A stretch of 64,000 nucleotides of DNA from F23-B02 sp963625655 (GTDB lineage Bacteria > Bacillota > Clostridia > Oscillospirales > Oscillospiraceae): NCBI GenBank assembly GCA_963625655.1, contig CAVFTS010000005.1:1-64000 (forward strand), in the 5' to 3' direction. Numbering within the stretch: position 1 is the stretch's first letter; the number at the start of each line of letters is the position of its first letter. Made by a program: the position numbers and the translations under genes. The notes beneath the pieces are model-generated. The model worked only from the letters and a program-made list of their open reading frames with translations. It did no database searches and was not told where the DNA came from. Of this stretch, positions 42,298 to 50,407 are shown piece by piece.

Positions 42298-43173
42298 ATG
42301 GACGGAGTGATAATCAAGGCGCTCAGCGGTTTTTACTACGTCTCAAGCGGCGGAAATACCTATGAATGCAGGGCAAGGGGAAAGTTCCGGATAGACGGAA
42401 CCTCTCCGCTCGTCGGCGACAAGGTCAGCTTCTTGCCGGAGCGCTCCAAGGGCGTTATCGAGAAGGTCTACGAAAGGAAGAACTTTTTCATTCGTCCGGC
42501 GGTCGCAAATTTGGATGCGCTCGTGTTCGTTGCCGCCAACACAACCCCGGTAACCGACCCGTTTCTTATTGACCGTGTTTCGGTGATCTGCAAGGCTTGC
42601 TCATGTGAGCTTATAGTCTGCATCAACAAAACAGACATTGACCCCGGCGACGAGCTGTTTAACACTTACACCCGCTCCGGCTTTACGGTCGTGAGGACAA
42701 GCGCAAGCGACGGCACGGGACTCATTGAGCTTAAAAATGCGCTTCACGGCAAGCTTTGTGCGTTCACGGGAAACTCCGGCGTAGGGAAGTCGAGTCTCCT
42801 CAATATGCTCTGCCCCGGACTTTCGATCCCCGTTGCGGAGATCAGTGAGAAGCTCGGTCGAGGCAAACACACGACACGTCATGTGGAGCTTTTTCCTCTC
42901 GACCATCTGAGCTTTATTGCGGACACTCCCGGCTTTGCGTCCTTTGACATTGAGATGATGCAGCACATCGAAAAGGACGACTTAAAGCACCTGTTCGGGG
43001 AGTTTGCAAGGTACGAAGGGCAGTGCCGTTTTAACGACTGCGCTCATCTGAAAGAGCCGGGCTGTGCCGTCACCGCTGCGGTCGCAAACGGTGATATATG
43101 TATCGGCAGGTATCGCTCCTATGAGCGGCTTTATGAGCTTGTCTCCCAAGATGAGACACGCAAATACAAATAA
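42298..43173 (+). CDS. rsgA: Ribosome small-subunit GTPase RsgA
   Basis: This 291-residue circularly permuted GTPase matures the 30S subunit. It has an N-terminal OB-fold, a G4 motif NKTD, the P-loop GNSGVGKSS, a DTPGF motif and a C-terminal zinc site with the pattern CxxNDCxHxxEPGC. The start at 42298 lies 3 bases after prkC. The prpC-prkC-rsgA order is standard in Firmicutes. A terminator-like hairpin follows. Confidence 0.96.
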   Translation: MDGVIIKALSGFYYVSSGGNTYECRARGKFRIDGTSPLVGDKVSFLPERSKGVIEKVYERKNFFIRPAVANLDALVFVAANTTPVTDPFLIDRVSVICKACSCELIVCINKTDIDPGDELFNTYTRSGFTVVRTSASDGTGLIELKNALHGKLCAFTGNSGVGKSSLLNMLCPGLSIPVAEISEKLGRGKHTTRHVELFPLDHLSFIADTPGFASFDIEMMQHIEKDDLKHLFGEFARYEGQCRFNDCAHLKEPGCAVTAAVANGDICIGRYRSYERLYELVSQDETRKYK

Positions 43174-43184
43174 ATTGCAAGAAC

Positions 43185-43236
43185 AAACCGCCTTCGGCAT
43201 AGTATGTAGTAATGCTCATGCTGGGAGGCGGTTTTT
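43185..43236 (+). terminator. Long terminator-like hairpin after rsgA
   Basis: AAACCGCCT (43185-43193) pairs with AGGCGGTTT (43226-43234), and CGGCAT (43195-43200) pairs with ATGCTG (43218-43223). A T-run follows. It suits termination of the prpC-prkC-rsgA operon. It also contains the ribosome site of the small gene at 43238. Confidence 0.75.
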
Positions 43237-43237
43237 C

Positions 43238-43390
43238 GTGCGCAACGGAAAGCGTTTTAACCTCGGCGGGCTGTTTATCCTTGCCGGCATTGTGATAATA
43301 CTTTCGCTTGTTCTTCCGTCACAGTTTTGGTGGTTCATGCTCGCAGCCGCTCTCATATGCTTCGGCATATGGCTGAATCGGTGCAGATAG
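43238..43390 (+). CDS. Small single-span membrane protein, unknown
   Basis: This 50-residue protein has a short basic N-terminus, a membrane region (about residues 10-46) with an LPSQFWWF turn, and a positively charged LNRCR end. The start is GTG with GGGAGG ten bases upstream. I do not recognise a function. Its place between rsgA and a coat-protein gene suggests a sporulation role, but this is inference. The ribosome site lies in a terminator-like hairpin. Confidence 0.55.
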   Translation: MRNGKRFNLGGLFILAGIVIILSLVLPSQFWWFMLAAALICFGIWLNRCR

Positions 43391-43401
43391 CGTATCGGAG
43401 G

Positions 43402-43430
43402 TAATAATCGGCACTTCCAGCTCATAGTCT
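43402..43430 (+). promoter_or_regulatory. Possible sigma-E promoter of the sipL-like gene
   Basis: TAATAAT (43402-43408) matches the sigma-E -35 consensus at 6 of 7 positions and CATAGTCT (43423-43430) matches the -10 at 6 of 8, with a 14-base spacer. The gene start follows 26 bases on. Mother-cell expression would fit a coat-assembly gene. This is motif inference only. Confidence 0.4.
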
Positions 43431-43456
43431 GTACAAAAAAGCAAGGAGTGCAAACT

Positions 43457-44943
43457 ATGGATATATCACTTGAGCGCAGAGGACTAAGCAGATACCGTGA
43501 GGTTTTCGGAGATACGTCACACTGTGAGCTAAGCGCAGATTGCGTAATACCCGACACGCAGGGAGACATACTCAGGATAATCAAATGCGAAGCGTCGGCA
43601 AAACTGAAAAGCAAGGACATAAGCTCCGATTCCGTCACAATAGGAGGGGAGCTGTCCGGGAGATTCTCTATGTACCCGAATCGGGAGAGGGCATCTCCGT
43701 CTTGAATTTCAGCATACCCTTTGAAAAGGAAACGCATTTGCGGGACGAAAATGCGTGTCAAAGCTGCATTGCGGAGCTTTCAGTCGTCGCTGCCGACGTC
43801 AGGATCATAAATCCGCGAAAGGTCAGCGTGAGAGCCGAGGTCCAAATACGGCTCCGCTGCTACGATGCGGAGGAGCTGAGCTGCTGTGCGTCCGTCAGCG
43901 ATAAGCCGGACAAATTATTCTGCAAAAGCAGAACCGAGCCTCTGATTTATCCGAGCTTTGTTGGCGAAAAGCAGCTCAGTCTTGACGAGGAGGTCCCGAG
44001 CGAGGCAGGCTCTCCCGCAGCGGCGCTTTTATCCGGCAGCAGCTCATATTAGGCAGACGGCATAGAGCGGGTCGGCTCAAAGCTTATACTTAAGGGTCAT
44101 GCGGACATATCCGCCATTGCACTTGACGGGGAGGGGAACATCGTCACTCTGCGCAGCAGCACCCCGTTTTCACAGCTTTTTGAACTGAACGGTGAATCCG
44201 AACTGCCATATTGGGATGCGGTCATCGTTCCCACGGCGGAATACTACTCGCTTGAGGACGGAAACGTAAACGCAGACCTTCACGCCGTGATACAGCTGAC
44301 CTGCTATGCCGTAGCAAATATGGACTTTATTGAGGACGCATATTTCTGCGGCAGAATACTGCAGCTTGAACATGAGGAATTAGAGCTGTGCCGAAGTGTT
44401 TCGACGCTTAAACTCACCTCGTCGGAGGTTTTGGAGTACGACGCAGGCGGCAGTCCCGTATCTGTCGTTTTGACAGAGAGCAGGCTCGGAAAAATAAAGC
44501 TCACGGACGGCAGCGCAAATGTTCCCGTAAGCAGCGAGGGAGGAGTTTATATAAACTCCGACGGTGAGCTTTGCTGCGGAAAAGCAAGGGGCTGTCTTGA
44601 GTTTGAAGTGCCGTCCGACTGCGGTCACTTAACGCCGAAAACCGTAAAAGTCACCGAAAGCACGGCCCGGATAATCGGCGGCTCAATAGAAATTAAAGTC
44701 ACCGCAGTCCTTACGCTTGAGTGTACGGAGACCGTGAGGATCTGCGCAATAAGCGGAATGAGCTCAGATGACACGCAGTGCGTGTCATCCCGTCCGTCAC
44801 TGTATCTCTGCCGCTGCCGTGACCGTGACCTTTGGACGCTCGCCAAGGCATACGGCTCATCCGAGGACGCCATAATATCGGCAAACAAGCTGACGGAGGG
44901 TGTCGTTTCTCCCGACGCCGTACTGCTCATACCGAAAATCTGA
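43457..44943 (+). pseudogene. sipL: DUF3794/LysM spore coat protein, SipL-like, with two lesions
   Basis: About 495 codons of one protein are visible, but in two pieces of frame and with an inner stop. The ATG at 43457 follows AAGGAG. Reading leaves frame near 43652-43660, consistent with one missing base, and continues in the next frame until a TAG at 44050-44052. Coding then continues in that same frame to a C-terminal LysM domain (RDRDLWTLAKAYG, ending at 44943). DUF3794 domains with a terminal LysM are the plan of C. difficile SipL, which links SpoIVA to the coat. It could be a true pseudogene or an assembly error. TAG is used as a normal stop elsewhere in the window. Confidence 0.8.
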
Positions 44944-44946
44944 GTA

Positions 44947-44980
44947 ATGGCACACCGCCAAAGCGGTGTGTCATTTGTTT
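44947..44980 (+). terminator. Terminator after the sipL-like gene
   Basis: A stem of about 12 bp (44947-44958 with 44963-44974, one wobble) has a CAAA loop and is followed by TTGTTT. It separates the coat gene from the spoIIIA operon. Confidence 0.8.
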
Positions 44981-45029
44981 GCATAAAAGCGCTCACAGAA
45001 TAATATGCTTTGGTGAAAGGGTGATACAT

Positions 45030-45914
45030 ATGACAAGCTTTAACCAAGCAGCCGCCCTGCTTCCGCTGAGACTTTGCGGCGAGCTGCTCATCTTGCCGGA
45101 GGAGATAAGAAACGCCGCAGAGGAGATCAGGCTGCGGGCGGGACAGGCAATATCGTTGAACACCGGCGATAGAGAGGAGAACTTCGTATCCGACTACACG
45201 GTAAGCAGCGAGGATCTGCAAACCGTACTCGAAAAAGCGACCGGAGCATCGGTACACTCCGTGGAATGCAGCCTGTCCGCCGGGTATATAGCGGTCAAGG
45301 GCGGTCTGCGTGTCGGACTGTGCGGCACCGCAATAATGAAGGAGGACAGGCTGTGCGGAGTTCGCAGGCTAAGCTCGGTTTCGATACGAATACCGCATGA
45401 GGCGCAAAGCTGCGCCGAAGCGGAGGCGGAGGCTTTGGAAAAAATGAATTTTCCGAGTACCCTCATAATTTCTCCTCCGGGCTACGGGAAAACGACCTGC
45501 ATGAGATACCTGATACGCCGTGCCTCAGACTGCGGCTGTCGGGTCTCGGTTGCGGACGAGCGTGGGGAGCTTGCTGCGGTTTGGGAAGGACTGGCTCAGT
45601 TTAACGTCGGCAGACACACCGATGTGTTTACATCCGCACCGAAGGCGGAAGCCGCAAAGCTGCTCTTACGAGCCATGAATCCCGACATCCTTGCAATGGA
45701 CGAGATCAGCGCCGCAGAGGATGTACGGGCTGTCTGCGAAGCGGCAGGCTGCGGCGTAAGGCTTTTCGCCACCGCTCATGCACGGGATTTTGACGATATG
45801 CTCAAAAGGCCGATCTACAGGGAGCTTATTAACGAGAAAATATTTGACTGTGTTCTGACCGTTGCCAAGGTCGGGGCAAAGCGCAGATACGAACTGAAGG
45901 AGCTTTTAAGATGA
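45030..45914 (+). CDS. spoIIIAA: Stage III sporulation protein AA
   Basis: This 294-residue ATPase powers or assembles the SpoIIIA-SpoIIQ channel between mother cell and forespore. The P-loop is SPPGYGKTT, and the VADERGELAA and AMDEI segments match secretion ATPase-like motifs. It begins the eight-gene operon spoIIIAA-AH, all intact here. The start at 45030 has an AAAGGGTG site. The stop overlaps spoIIIAB. Confidence 0.95.
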   Translation: MTSFNQAAALLPLRLCGELLILPEEIRNAAEEIRLRAGQAISLNTGDREENFVSDYTVSSEDLQTVLEKATGASVHSVECSLSAGYIAVKGGLRVGLCGTAIMKEDRLCGVRRLSSVSIRIPHEAQSCAEAEAEALEKMNFPSTLIISPPGYGKTTCMRYLIRRASDCGCRVSVADERGELAAVWEGLAQFNVGRHTDVFTSAPKAEAAKLLLRAMNPDILAMDEISAAEDVRAVCEAAGCGVRLFATAHARDFDDMLKRPIYRELINEKIFDCVLTVAKVGAKRRYELKELLR

Positions 45915-46420
45915 ATCTTTTCGGTGCGGCGCTCATAGTCGTCGCAGGCTTCTATATCGGTTTTCTGAAAGCCTCGGAGATGCGACGCAAAGTTGCGGCG
46001 ATGCGGGGAGTGTGTGTGATGACGGAGCTTATTAAAAACGAAATTTCATCAAGGCGAACGCCGATGGACGAGCTGTTTTCGATGCTGCGAAAAAGCGGTC
46101 CCGGTGCTACCGAGAGCTTTGCGGCATCGGTTTGCAATAGGCTTAAAAGCCTCGACGAATCAAGCTTTTCTGAGCTGTGGAACGAAAGCGTGGAAGAAAA
46201 TCTATCCTGTCTGCCGCAGCGCTGCGCCACGGCGCTGTGCGAGCTTGGGGCAAGCTTGGGGCGCTATGATGCGGAATTGCAGTCCGCGGCAGCGGACAGG
46301 TGCCTGAGCCTGCTTTGCTCGGAGCTCGCAGCAGAGGAAGCAAAGCAAAAAGCAAACGAAAAAATGTACATAGGACTTTGCGGCGGGCTGAGCCTTATCG
46401 CAGCGCTCGTCTTGGTCTGA
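45911..46420 (+). CDS. spoIIIAB: Stage III sporulation protein AB
   Basis: This 169-residue protein has an N-terminal membrane segment and a C-terminal one, with the conserved LKASEMRRKVAAMR near residue 20. It resembles GspF-like proteins of secretion systems. The start overlaps the spoIIIAA stop by 4 bases. The protein works with the other SpoIIIA proteins in engulfment-stage signalling. Confidence 0.93.
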   Translation: MNLFGAALIVVAGFYIGFLKASEMRRKVAAMRGVCVMTELIKNEISSRRTPMDELFSMLRKSGPGATESFAASVCNRLKSLDESSFSELWNESVEENLSCLPQRCATALCELGASLGRYDAELQSAAADRCLSLLCSELAAEEAKQKANEKMYIGLCGGLSLIAALVLV

Positions 46421-46433
46421 TAACGGAGGAAAA

Positions 46434-46628
46434 ATGGAGATTGAACTGATTTTTAAAATCGCTGCCGTCGGCATACTCGTTGCAGTTTTGAACATTCTGC
46501 TCACACGGTCGGGGAGGGACGAGCAGGCTCTGATGACCACAATTGCAGCGCTTGTCGTAGTGCTGATAGTTGTCGTCGAAAAGATAAGCGAGCTGTTCGG
46601 ACTAATCAAAGACCTCTTTCAGCTCTGA
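46434..46628 (+). CDS. spoIIIAC: Stage III sporulation protein AC
   Basis: This 64-residue membrane protein has two hydrophobic segments (about residues 4-23 and 34-52) and the family motif SGRDEQALMTT between them. It is one of the small core subunits of the SpoIIIA complex. It starts after a GGAGG site and ends in the start codon of spoIIIAD. Confidence 0.93.
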   Translation: MEIELIFKIAAVGILVAVLNILLTRSGRDEQALMTTIAALVVVLIVVVEKISELFGLIKDLFQL

Positions 46629-47014
46629 TGGAAATTATCGTCAAAGCCGCAGCGATTGCGCTCATTGCCTGCGTGTGCGTGCTTATAATTAAAAACAGCA
46701 ATCCGGGAGGCGCATATCTGCTCGCCGTCTGCTCCTCAGTTATCTTGATGCTCGGAGCCGCCCTGCTGCTTTCCGAGATCGCCGATTTCATAAACGCACT
46801 CATCTCACGTTCGGGGCTGTCTCCGGCAATCTTTCTGCCGATCATAAAATGCACGGGCATTGGCATAATCGTAAGCATCGTGAGCGGTCTGTGCAAGGAC
46901 GCAGGGCAAAGCTCCGCATCCTTTGCGATCGAATATCTCGGAGCCGCCTGTGCGGTCTACACGGCGCTGCCGCTCATTGCGACAATGCTCAACACGCTGG
47001 AGGAACTGCTGTGA
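46628..47014 (+). CDS. spoIIIAD: Stage III sporulation protein AD
   Basis: This 128-residue protein has four predicted membrane helices and belongs to the SpoIIIAC/AD family. The C-terminal half has IGIIVSIVSGLCKDAGQSS, a family motif. The gene overlaps spoIIIAC by one base and spoIIIAE by 4 bases. Confidence 0.93.
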   Translation: MEIIVKAAAIALIACVCVLIIKNSNPGGAYLLAVCSSVILMLGAALLLSEIADFINALISRSGLSPAIFLPIIKCTGIGIIVSIVSGLCKDAGQSSASFAIEYLGAACAVYTALPLIATMLNTLEELL

Positions 47015-48084
47015 GAACCATTGTATTTTCAATACTCTTTGCGCTTACGCTTTCCGTTCCGGCACTGGCGGACGAGGACATCATAGACAAGACCGCAATA
47101 GAGGATTCCGCTCCCGCCGAGGCGATCGAGACCGTCGGCGGCATAAAGAGCGTCACCGACACCCAGTCCGCTTTAGAGCGGATTTGGAGCAAGGTCACAA
47201 GTGAGGTTTCCGATAACCTTTCAAAGGTACTCGGCAGAGCCGTTTCCGTCGTTGCCGTGGCTGTCATTTGCGGGCTTTTGAAGGTCTTTATCGTCGAAAA
47301 AGCCGTACCCGACTGGTGCGATCTCTGCGGCTGTGCAGCGATAAGCATACTGTGTCTTGCCGATATCGGTTCATACATCTCCATGTGCCGCAGTGCATTG
47401 GAGGAGGTTTCCGCCTTTTCGCAATCGCTTCTTCCCGCACTATGCACCTTGGGCGCCGGAAGCGGAGCCATAAGCTCCGCAACTGTAAAATACGCAGCGT
47501 CGGCTCTGTTTATGGACATGCTCCTAAGTGCTGCGGTAAAGCTTATAATGCCCGCGGTGCTTGCGTTTCTTGCGCTTTCGATAGCCGCCTCCGCCTTTGA
47601 CAGCAAGAGGCTATCACGGCTCTGCAAGCTGTTTAAAAAGTTATGCGTTCTGCTGATGAGCGCTTTGGCGATCGGCTTTACGGCGTACCTTGGGATAAGC
47701 TCCGCCATCACCTCAAGCGCCGACGCCTTGGCGCTGCGTGCCGCAAAGACCGCCATCTCAACCGCACTTCCGATCGTCGGCGGCATAGTGTCGGATGCGG
47801 CGTCAAGCGTTATCGGCAGCGCTGAGCTTCTTAAAAGCACGGTCGGCGTTTTCGGAATGCTTATCATCGCCGCAATATGTGCCGCTCCGTTCGTGATACT
47901 CGGACTTAACTACCTTGCGTACAAAGCGGCGGCAGCGGGGGTGTCAATGCTCGGAAGCGACAGGCTCTCGGCGCTTACCGACTCCGTCGGCGACGCCTTC
48001 GGAATGCTGCTTGGGCTTGTGGGCTGCGCCGGAATAATGATGTTTATTTCCGTCTTCTCTGCGATAAAGGCGGTGAGTTTATGA
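47011..48084 (+). CDS. spoIIIAE: Stage III sporulation protein AE
   Basis: This 357-residue protein has an N-terminal signal peptide (cleavage near VPALA) and several C-terminal membrane helices. It is the largest membrane subunit of the SpoIIIA complex. The start is GTG at 47011 overlapping the spoIIIAD stop, with GGAGG upstream. The ATG reading frame further upstream is in another gene and is not used. Confidence 0.93.
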   Translation: MRTIVFSILFALTLSVPALADEDIIDKTAIEDSAPAEAIETVGGIKSVTDTQSALERIWSKVTSEVSDNLSKVLGRAVSVVAVAVICGLLKVFIVEKAVPDWCDLCGCAAISILCLADIGSYISMCRSALEEVSAFSQSLLPALCTLGAGSGAISSATVKYAASALFMDMLLSAAVKLIMPAVLAFLALSIAASAFDSKRLSRLCKLFKKLCVLLMSALAIGFTAYLGISSAITSSADALALRAAKTAISTALPIVGGIVSDAASSVIGSAELLKSTVGVFGMLIIAAICAAPFVILGLNYLAYKAAAAGVSMLGSDRLSALTDSVGDAFGMLLGLVGCAGIMMFISVFSAIKAVSL

Positions 48085-48581
48085 ATACCGGAAATTTAAG
48101 TCCGTGGATAAACGGCATGATATGTGCGGCGGTGTTCTGCTCGATCGCACTTGCACTGACGCCCGAAGGACGGGTCAAAAGCGCCGAAAAGCTACTGTGC
48201 GGAATCGTCATGCTGGCAGCGATATTCTCACCGCTGTTCGGATTTCGCAGCGAGAAATACGCCTCGGAAGCTGCCCGCTATGCCGAGATAGGGAAGGAGC
48301 TTGCGGGCGAGGGAAGGGACAGTATGGAAAGAATGAACAGAACACTCATAGAGCAGGAGCTTTGCGCATATATTTTGGACAAAGCCGAATGTGTAGGCGT
48401 ACATAGGGTCAGCGCCGAGGTCGAGGTCGCTTGGGACGACGCAGGGTACTGGTACCCCGTAGAGGCAAGCATATGCTGCAATGCAACGAACGAGCAGAGA
48501 GAAAGACTCTGTGCTTTGATCGAAGCTGAGCTTGGCATCCCGGCGGATAGGCAGGAATGGTCGGAGGTGAAAAATGACTGA
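48081..48581 (+). CDS. spoIIIAF: Stage III sporulation protein AF
   Basis: This 166-residue protein has two N-terminal membrane helices and a soluble C-terminal domain (about residues 80-166) with the ring-building fold seen in SpoIIIAF and SpoIIIAG. It starts inside the spoIIIAE stop and ends inside spoIIIAG. It is a component of the feeding-tube complex. Confidence 0.9.
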   Translation: MNTGNLSPWINGMICAAVFCSIALALTPEGRVKSAEKLLCGIVMLAAIFSPLFGFRSEKYASEAARYAEIGKELAGEGRDSMERMNRTLIEQELCAYILDKAECVGVHRVSAEVEVAWDDAGYWYPVEASICCNATNEQRERLCALIEAELGIPADRQEWSEVKND

Positions 48582-48918
48582 GAAGTCGAAGAAGATCAAG
48601 GAAAAACTGAGCAAATACAAATATCCGCTTTTTGTCCTGCTTTACGGAATTGCGCTGCTTATGATACCTGTTGGCGGAGGTGATGAGTCGAAAAGCGAAG
48701 ATGTACTTACCGACGAAAACAGGCTTGAAGCTCTCCTGCAGGACGTATCGGGAGTGGGGAGCGTTAAGGTGCTGCTTTCCGAAAACGGGGCGATTGTCGC
48801 CTGTGCCGGCGCCGACAATGCCGAGGTGCGGCTTGCGGTCACGAAGGCGGCATCGGCGTTTACGGGTTTTTCGAGCGACAGGATCCAGGTATTGAAGCTA
48901 ATCAGAAATGGGGAGTAA
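48574..48918 (+). CDS. spoIIIAG: Stage III sporulation protein AG (short form)
   Basis: This 114-residue protein has an N-terminal membrane helix and a ring-building domain (about residues 45-112, ending ASAFTGFSSDRIQVLKL). In B. subtilis SpoIIIAG is about twice as long and forms a large oligomeric ring. The beta-rich middle insert of the Bacillus protein appears to be missing here. The gene overlaps spoIIIAF by 8 bases and has a GGTCGGAGG site. Confidence 0.88.
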   Translation: MTEKSKKIKEKLSKYKYPLFVLLYGIALLMIPVGGGDESKSEDVLTDENRLEALLQDVSGVGSVKVLLSENGAIVACAGADNAEVRLAVTKAASAFTGFSSDRIQVLKLIRNGE

Positions 48919-48919
48919 T

Positions 48920-49462
48920 ATGAAAAAGCTTAAAAGAAACATCACGATAGTGACGGTGTTGGTGTTCGTGTGTGCGGCAATCTATCTCAACTGGTCGTAC
49001 AACAACAGGTGGGGCAAGGCGGATATAGACCGTGTCGAAGCCGAGGATGCGGCAATGGAAAAGGCGGACGCAGCATACGAAGCCTCAAGCATCAAGGGCG
49101 GCTCTTCCGACTACTTTGCCGAGGCAAGGCTCAACAGGCAGGTGTCAAGAGACGAAGCAATGGAGCTTTTAAAGAGCGCCGCAGCGTCGGAGAGTGCGTC
49201 ACAGGAGACCATTGATTCGGCGATGAACGAGATATCGGTCATGGCAAACTACTCGATGAGGGAAACGCAGCTCGAAAATATGCTCATAGCAAAGGATTTT
49301 GCAGACTGCGTCGTATACATGAGCGCAGATTCCGTGACGGTTGCGGTACCCGCTCCGGCGGAAGGCTTGAGCGAAGCGGCAGTCGCAAGAATAACGGAAA
49401 CGGTGACAAGTGAGACGGATTACACGGCAGCACAGCTAAATGTCATAGAGATCAAAGCATAA
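48920..49462 (+). CDS. spoIIIAH: Stage III sporulation protein AH
   Basis: This 180-residue mother-cell membrane protein has an N-terminal helix (about residues 7-26) and a YscJ/FliF-like domain at the C-terminus with IDSAMNEISVMANYSMRETQLEN and the VAVPAP segment. It pairs with forespore SpoIIQ across the intermembrane space. The start at 48920 has a GGGGAG site; ATG 48908 lies in the end of spoIIIAG. It ends the operon. Confidence 0.92.
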   Translation: MKKLKRNITIVTVLVFVCAAIYLNWSYNNRWGKADIDRVEAEDAAMEKADAAYEASSIKGGSSDYFAEARLNRQVSRDEAMELLKSAAASESASQETIDSAMNEISVMANYSMRETQLENMLIAKDFADCVVYMSADSVTVAVPAPAEGLSEAAVARITETVTSETDYTAAQLNVIEIKA

Positions 49463-49499
49463 AAAGACGGGAAACCGTCTTTTTATGCTTTATTTTTTT
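49454..49499 (+). terminator. Strong terminator of the spoIIIA operon
   Basis: A perfect 17-bp stem (49454-49470 with 49475-49491) carries a GAAA tetraloop and is followed by a run of seven T. It begins inside the end of spoIIIAH. Confidence 0.93.
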
Positions 49500-49547
49500 G
49501 ACCTTATGTGGTAAAATACAATGACAAACTATTGGAGGCATATAATT

Positions 49548-49910
49548 ATGGGCGACAATTACATTAGCTGCAAAGAGGCAAACGGCAGCATAAATATTTC
49601 CGAAGACGTTATTTCAACCATGGTCAGATCCTCTATCGAGGAGATCGACGGCGTTGCCGGTCTGTCAAACACCGTCGGTGCGGAGCTTGCCGAAATGATC
49701 GGCATCAAGTCTCTGTCCAAGGGCGTCAAGGTTCAGATAGTTGACGATACCATTAAGGTCGATGCTGTCATCCTCGTTCGCTACGGCTGCAACATCGTCA
49801 GTGTTGCAAAGGGCGTACAGAACTCCGTGTCCGAAGCGGTCAGGGCTATAACCGGCATCGACAAAACTGAAGTCAACGTCCACGTTTCCGGCGTTGTATT
49901 TGAAAAATAA
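49548..49910 (+). CDS. Asp23/Gls24 family envelope stress protein
   Basis: This 120-residue protein belongs to the Asp23/Gls24 family (YqhY/YloU-like) with the typical INISEDVISTMVRSS and KVDAVILVRYG segments and a C-terminal VNVHVSGVVFEK end. Such proteins are membrane-linked and respond to envelope stress or lipid synthesis. The start at 49548 follows GGAGG. Its place before nusB matches yqhY in Bacillus. Confidence 0.92.
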   Translation: MGDNYISCKEANGSINISEDVISTMVRSSIEEIDGVAGLSNTVGAELAEMIGIKSLSKGVKVQIVDDTIKVDAVILVRYGCNIVSVAKGVQNSVSEAVRAITGIDKTEVNVHVSGVVFEK

Positions 49911-49927
49911 GTTTGCGGGAGGCACTT

Positions 49928-50407
49928 ATGAAACGGACTACTGCCAGAGAGATAGCAGTACAGCTTGCCTTTGCCGCCGCAGCAACGGATACGTCTGCGC
50001 TTCAGGCTGCCGAGGAGCTTTTTGACATGGATTACTATGAGCAGCTTGCTTCCGAAAGCGAGCTCTACAGTGAGTATCCCGATGAAAAACAGAAGGAGTA
50101 CATACTTCGGCTCACCGAGCTGCTGGACGAATACCGTATACAGATCAATAAGTACATTGAGATGTACGCAAAAGGCTGGAAGCTTCCGCGCATATCCAAA
50201 ACGGCTATGGCGGTGCTGCGCTGCGCCATATGCGAGATCATGTATATGGACGAGATACCCAACGGCGTCGCCATCAACGAAGCGGTCGAGCTTTCCAAGG
50301 GCTATGACGAGCCGGAAACCGTTGCCTTCGTAAACGGCGTTCTCGGCGGTTTCATGCGCGGGGAATTCGGCGAAGAAGTGGCGCCCATTGCGGAGAGCGA
50401 AGAATGA
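49928..50407 (+). CDS. nusB: Transcription antitermination factor NusB
   Basis: This 159-residue all-helical protein joins NusE on the boxA of rRNA leaders. Conserved segments are TAREIAVQLAFA and the C-terminal DEIPNGVAINEAVELSKGYDE with FVNGVLG. The start at 49928 has a GGGAGG site. It overlaps xseA by 4 bases. Confidence 0.95.
   Translation: MKRTTAREIAVQLAFAAAATDTSALQAAEELFDMDYYEQLASESELYSEYPDEKQKEYILRLTELLDEYRIQINKYIEMYAKGWKLPRISKTAMAVLRCAICEIMYMDEIPNGVAINEAVELSKGYDEPETVAFVNGVLGGFMRGEFGEEVAPIAESEE

Noticed and set aside
43540..43705. Programmed -1 frameshifting in the sipL-like gene.
   Set aside because: The shift is in the -1 direction, but no X-XXY-YYZ slippery heptamer is visible at the join, and the later in-frame TAG would still stop the protein. 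Two lesions or sequence errors are simpler.
44050..44052. TAG read as an amino acid.
   Set aside because: TAG ends several clear genes in the window, including scpA, scpB, dacF and cdaR, so it is a normal stop here.
44832..45029. Upstream extension of the spoIIIAA frame.
   Set aside because: The extension runs through the end of the sipL-like gene and the terminator hairpin, and ATG 45030 has a proper ribosome site.
45001..45030. A sigma-E-like promoter directly before spoIIIAA (TAATATG, 15 bases, GATACATA).
   Set aside because: The -10 element would overlap the start codon and place transcription inside the gene, and the -10 matches only 6 of 8. I leave the spoIIIA promoter unassigned.
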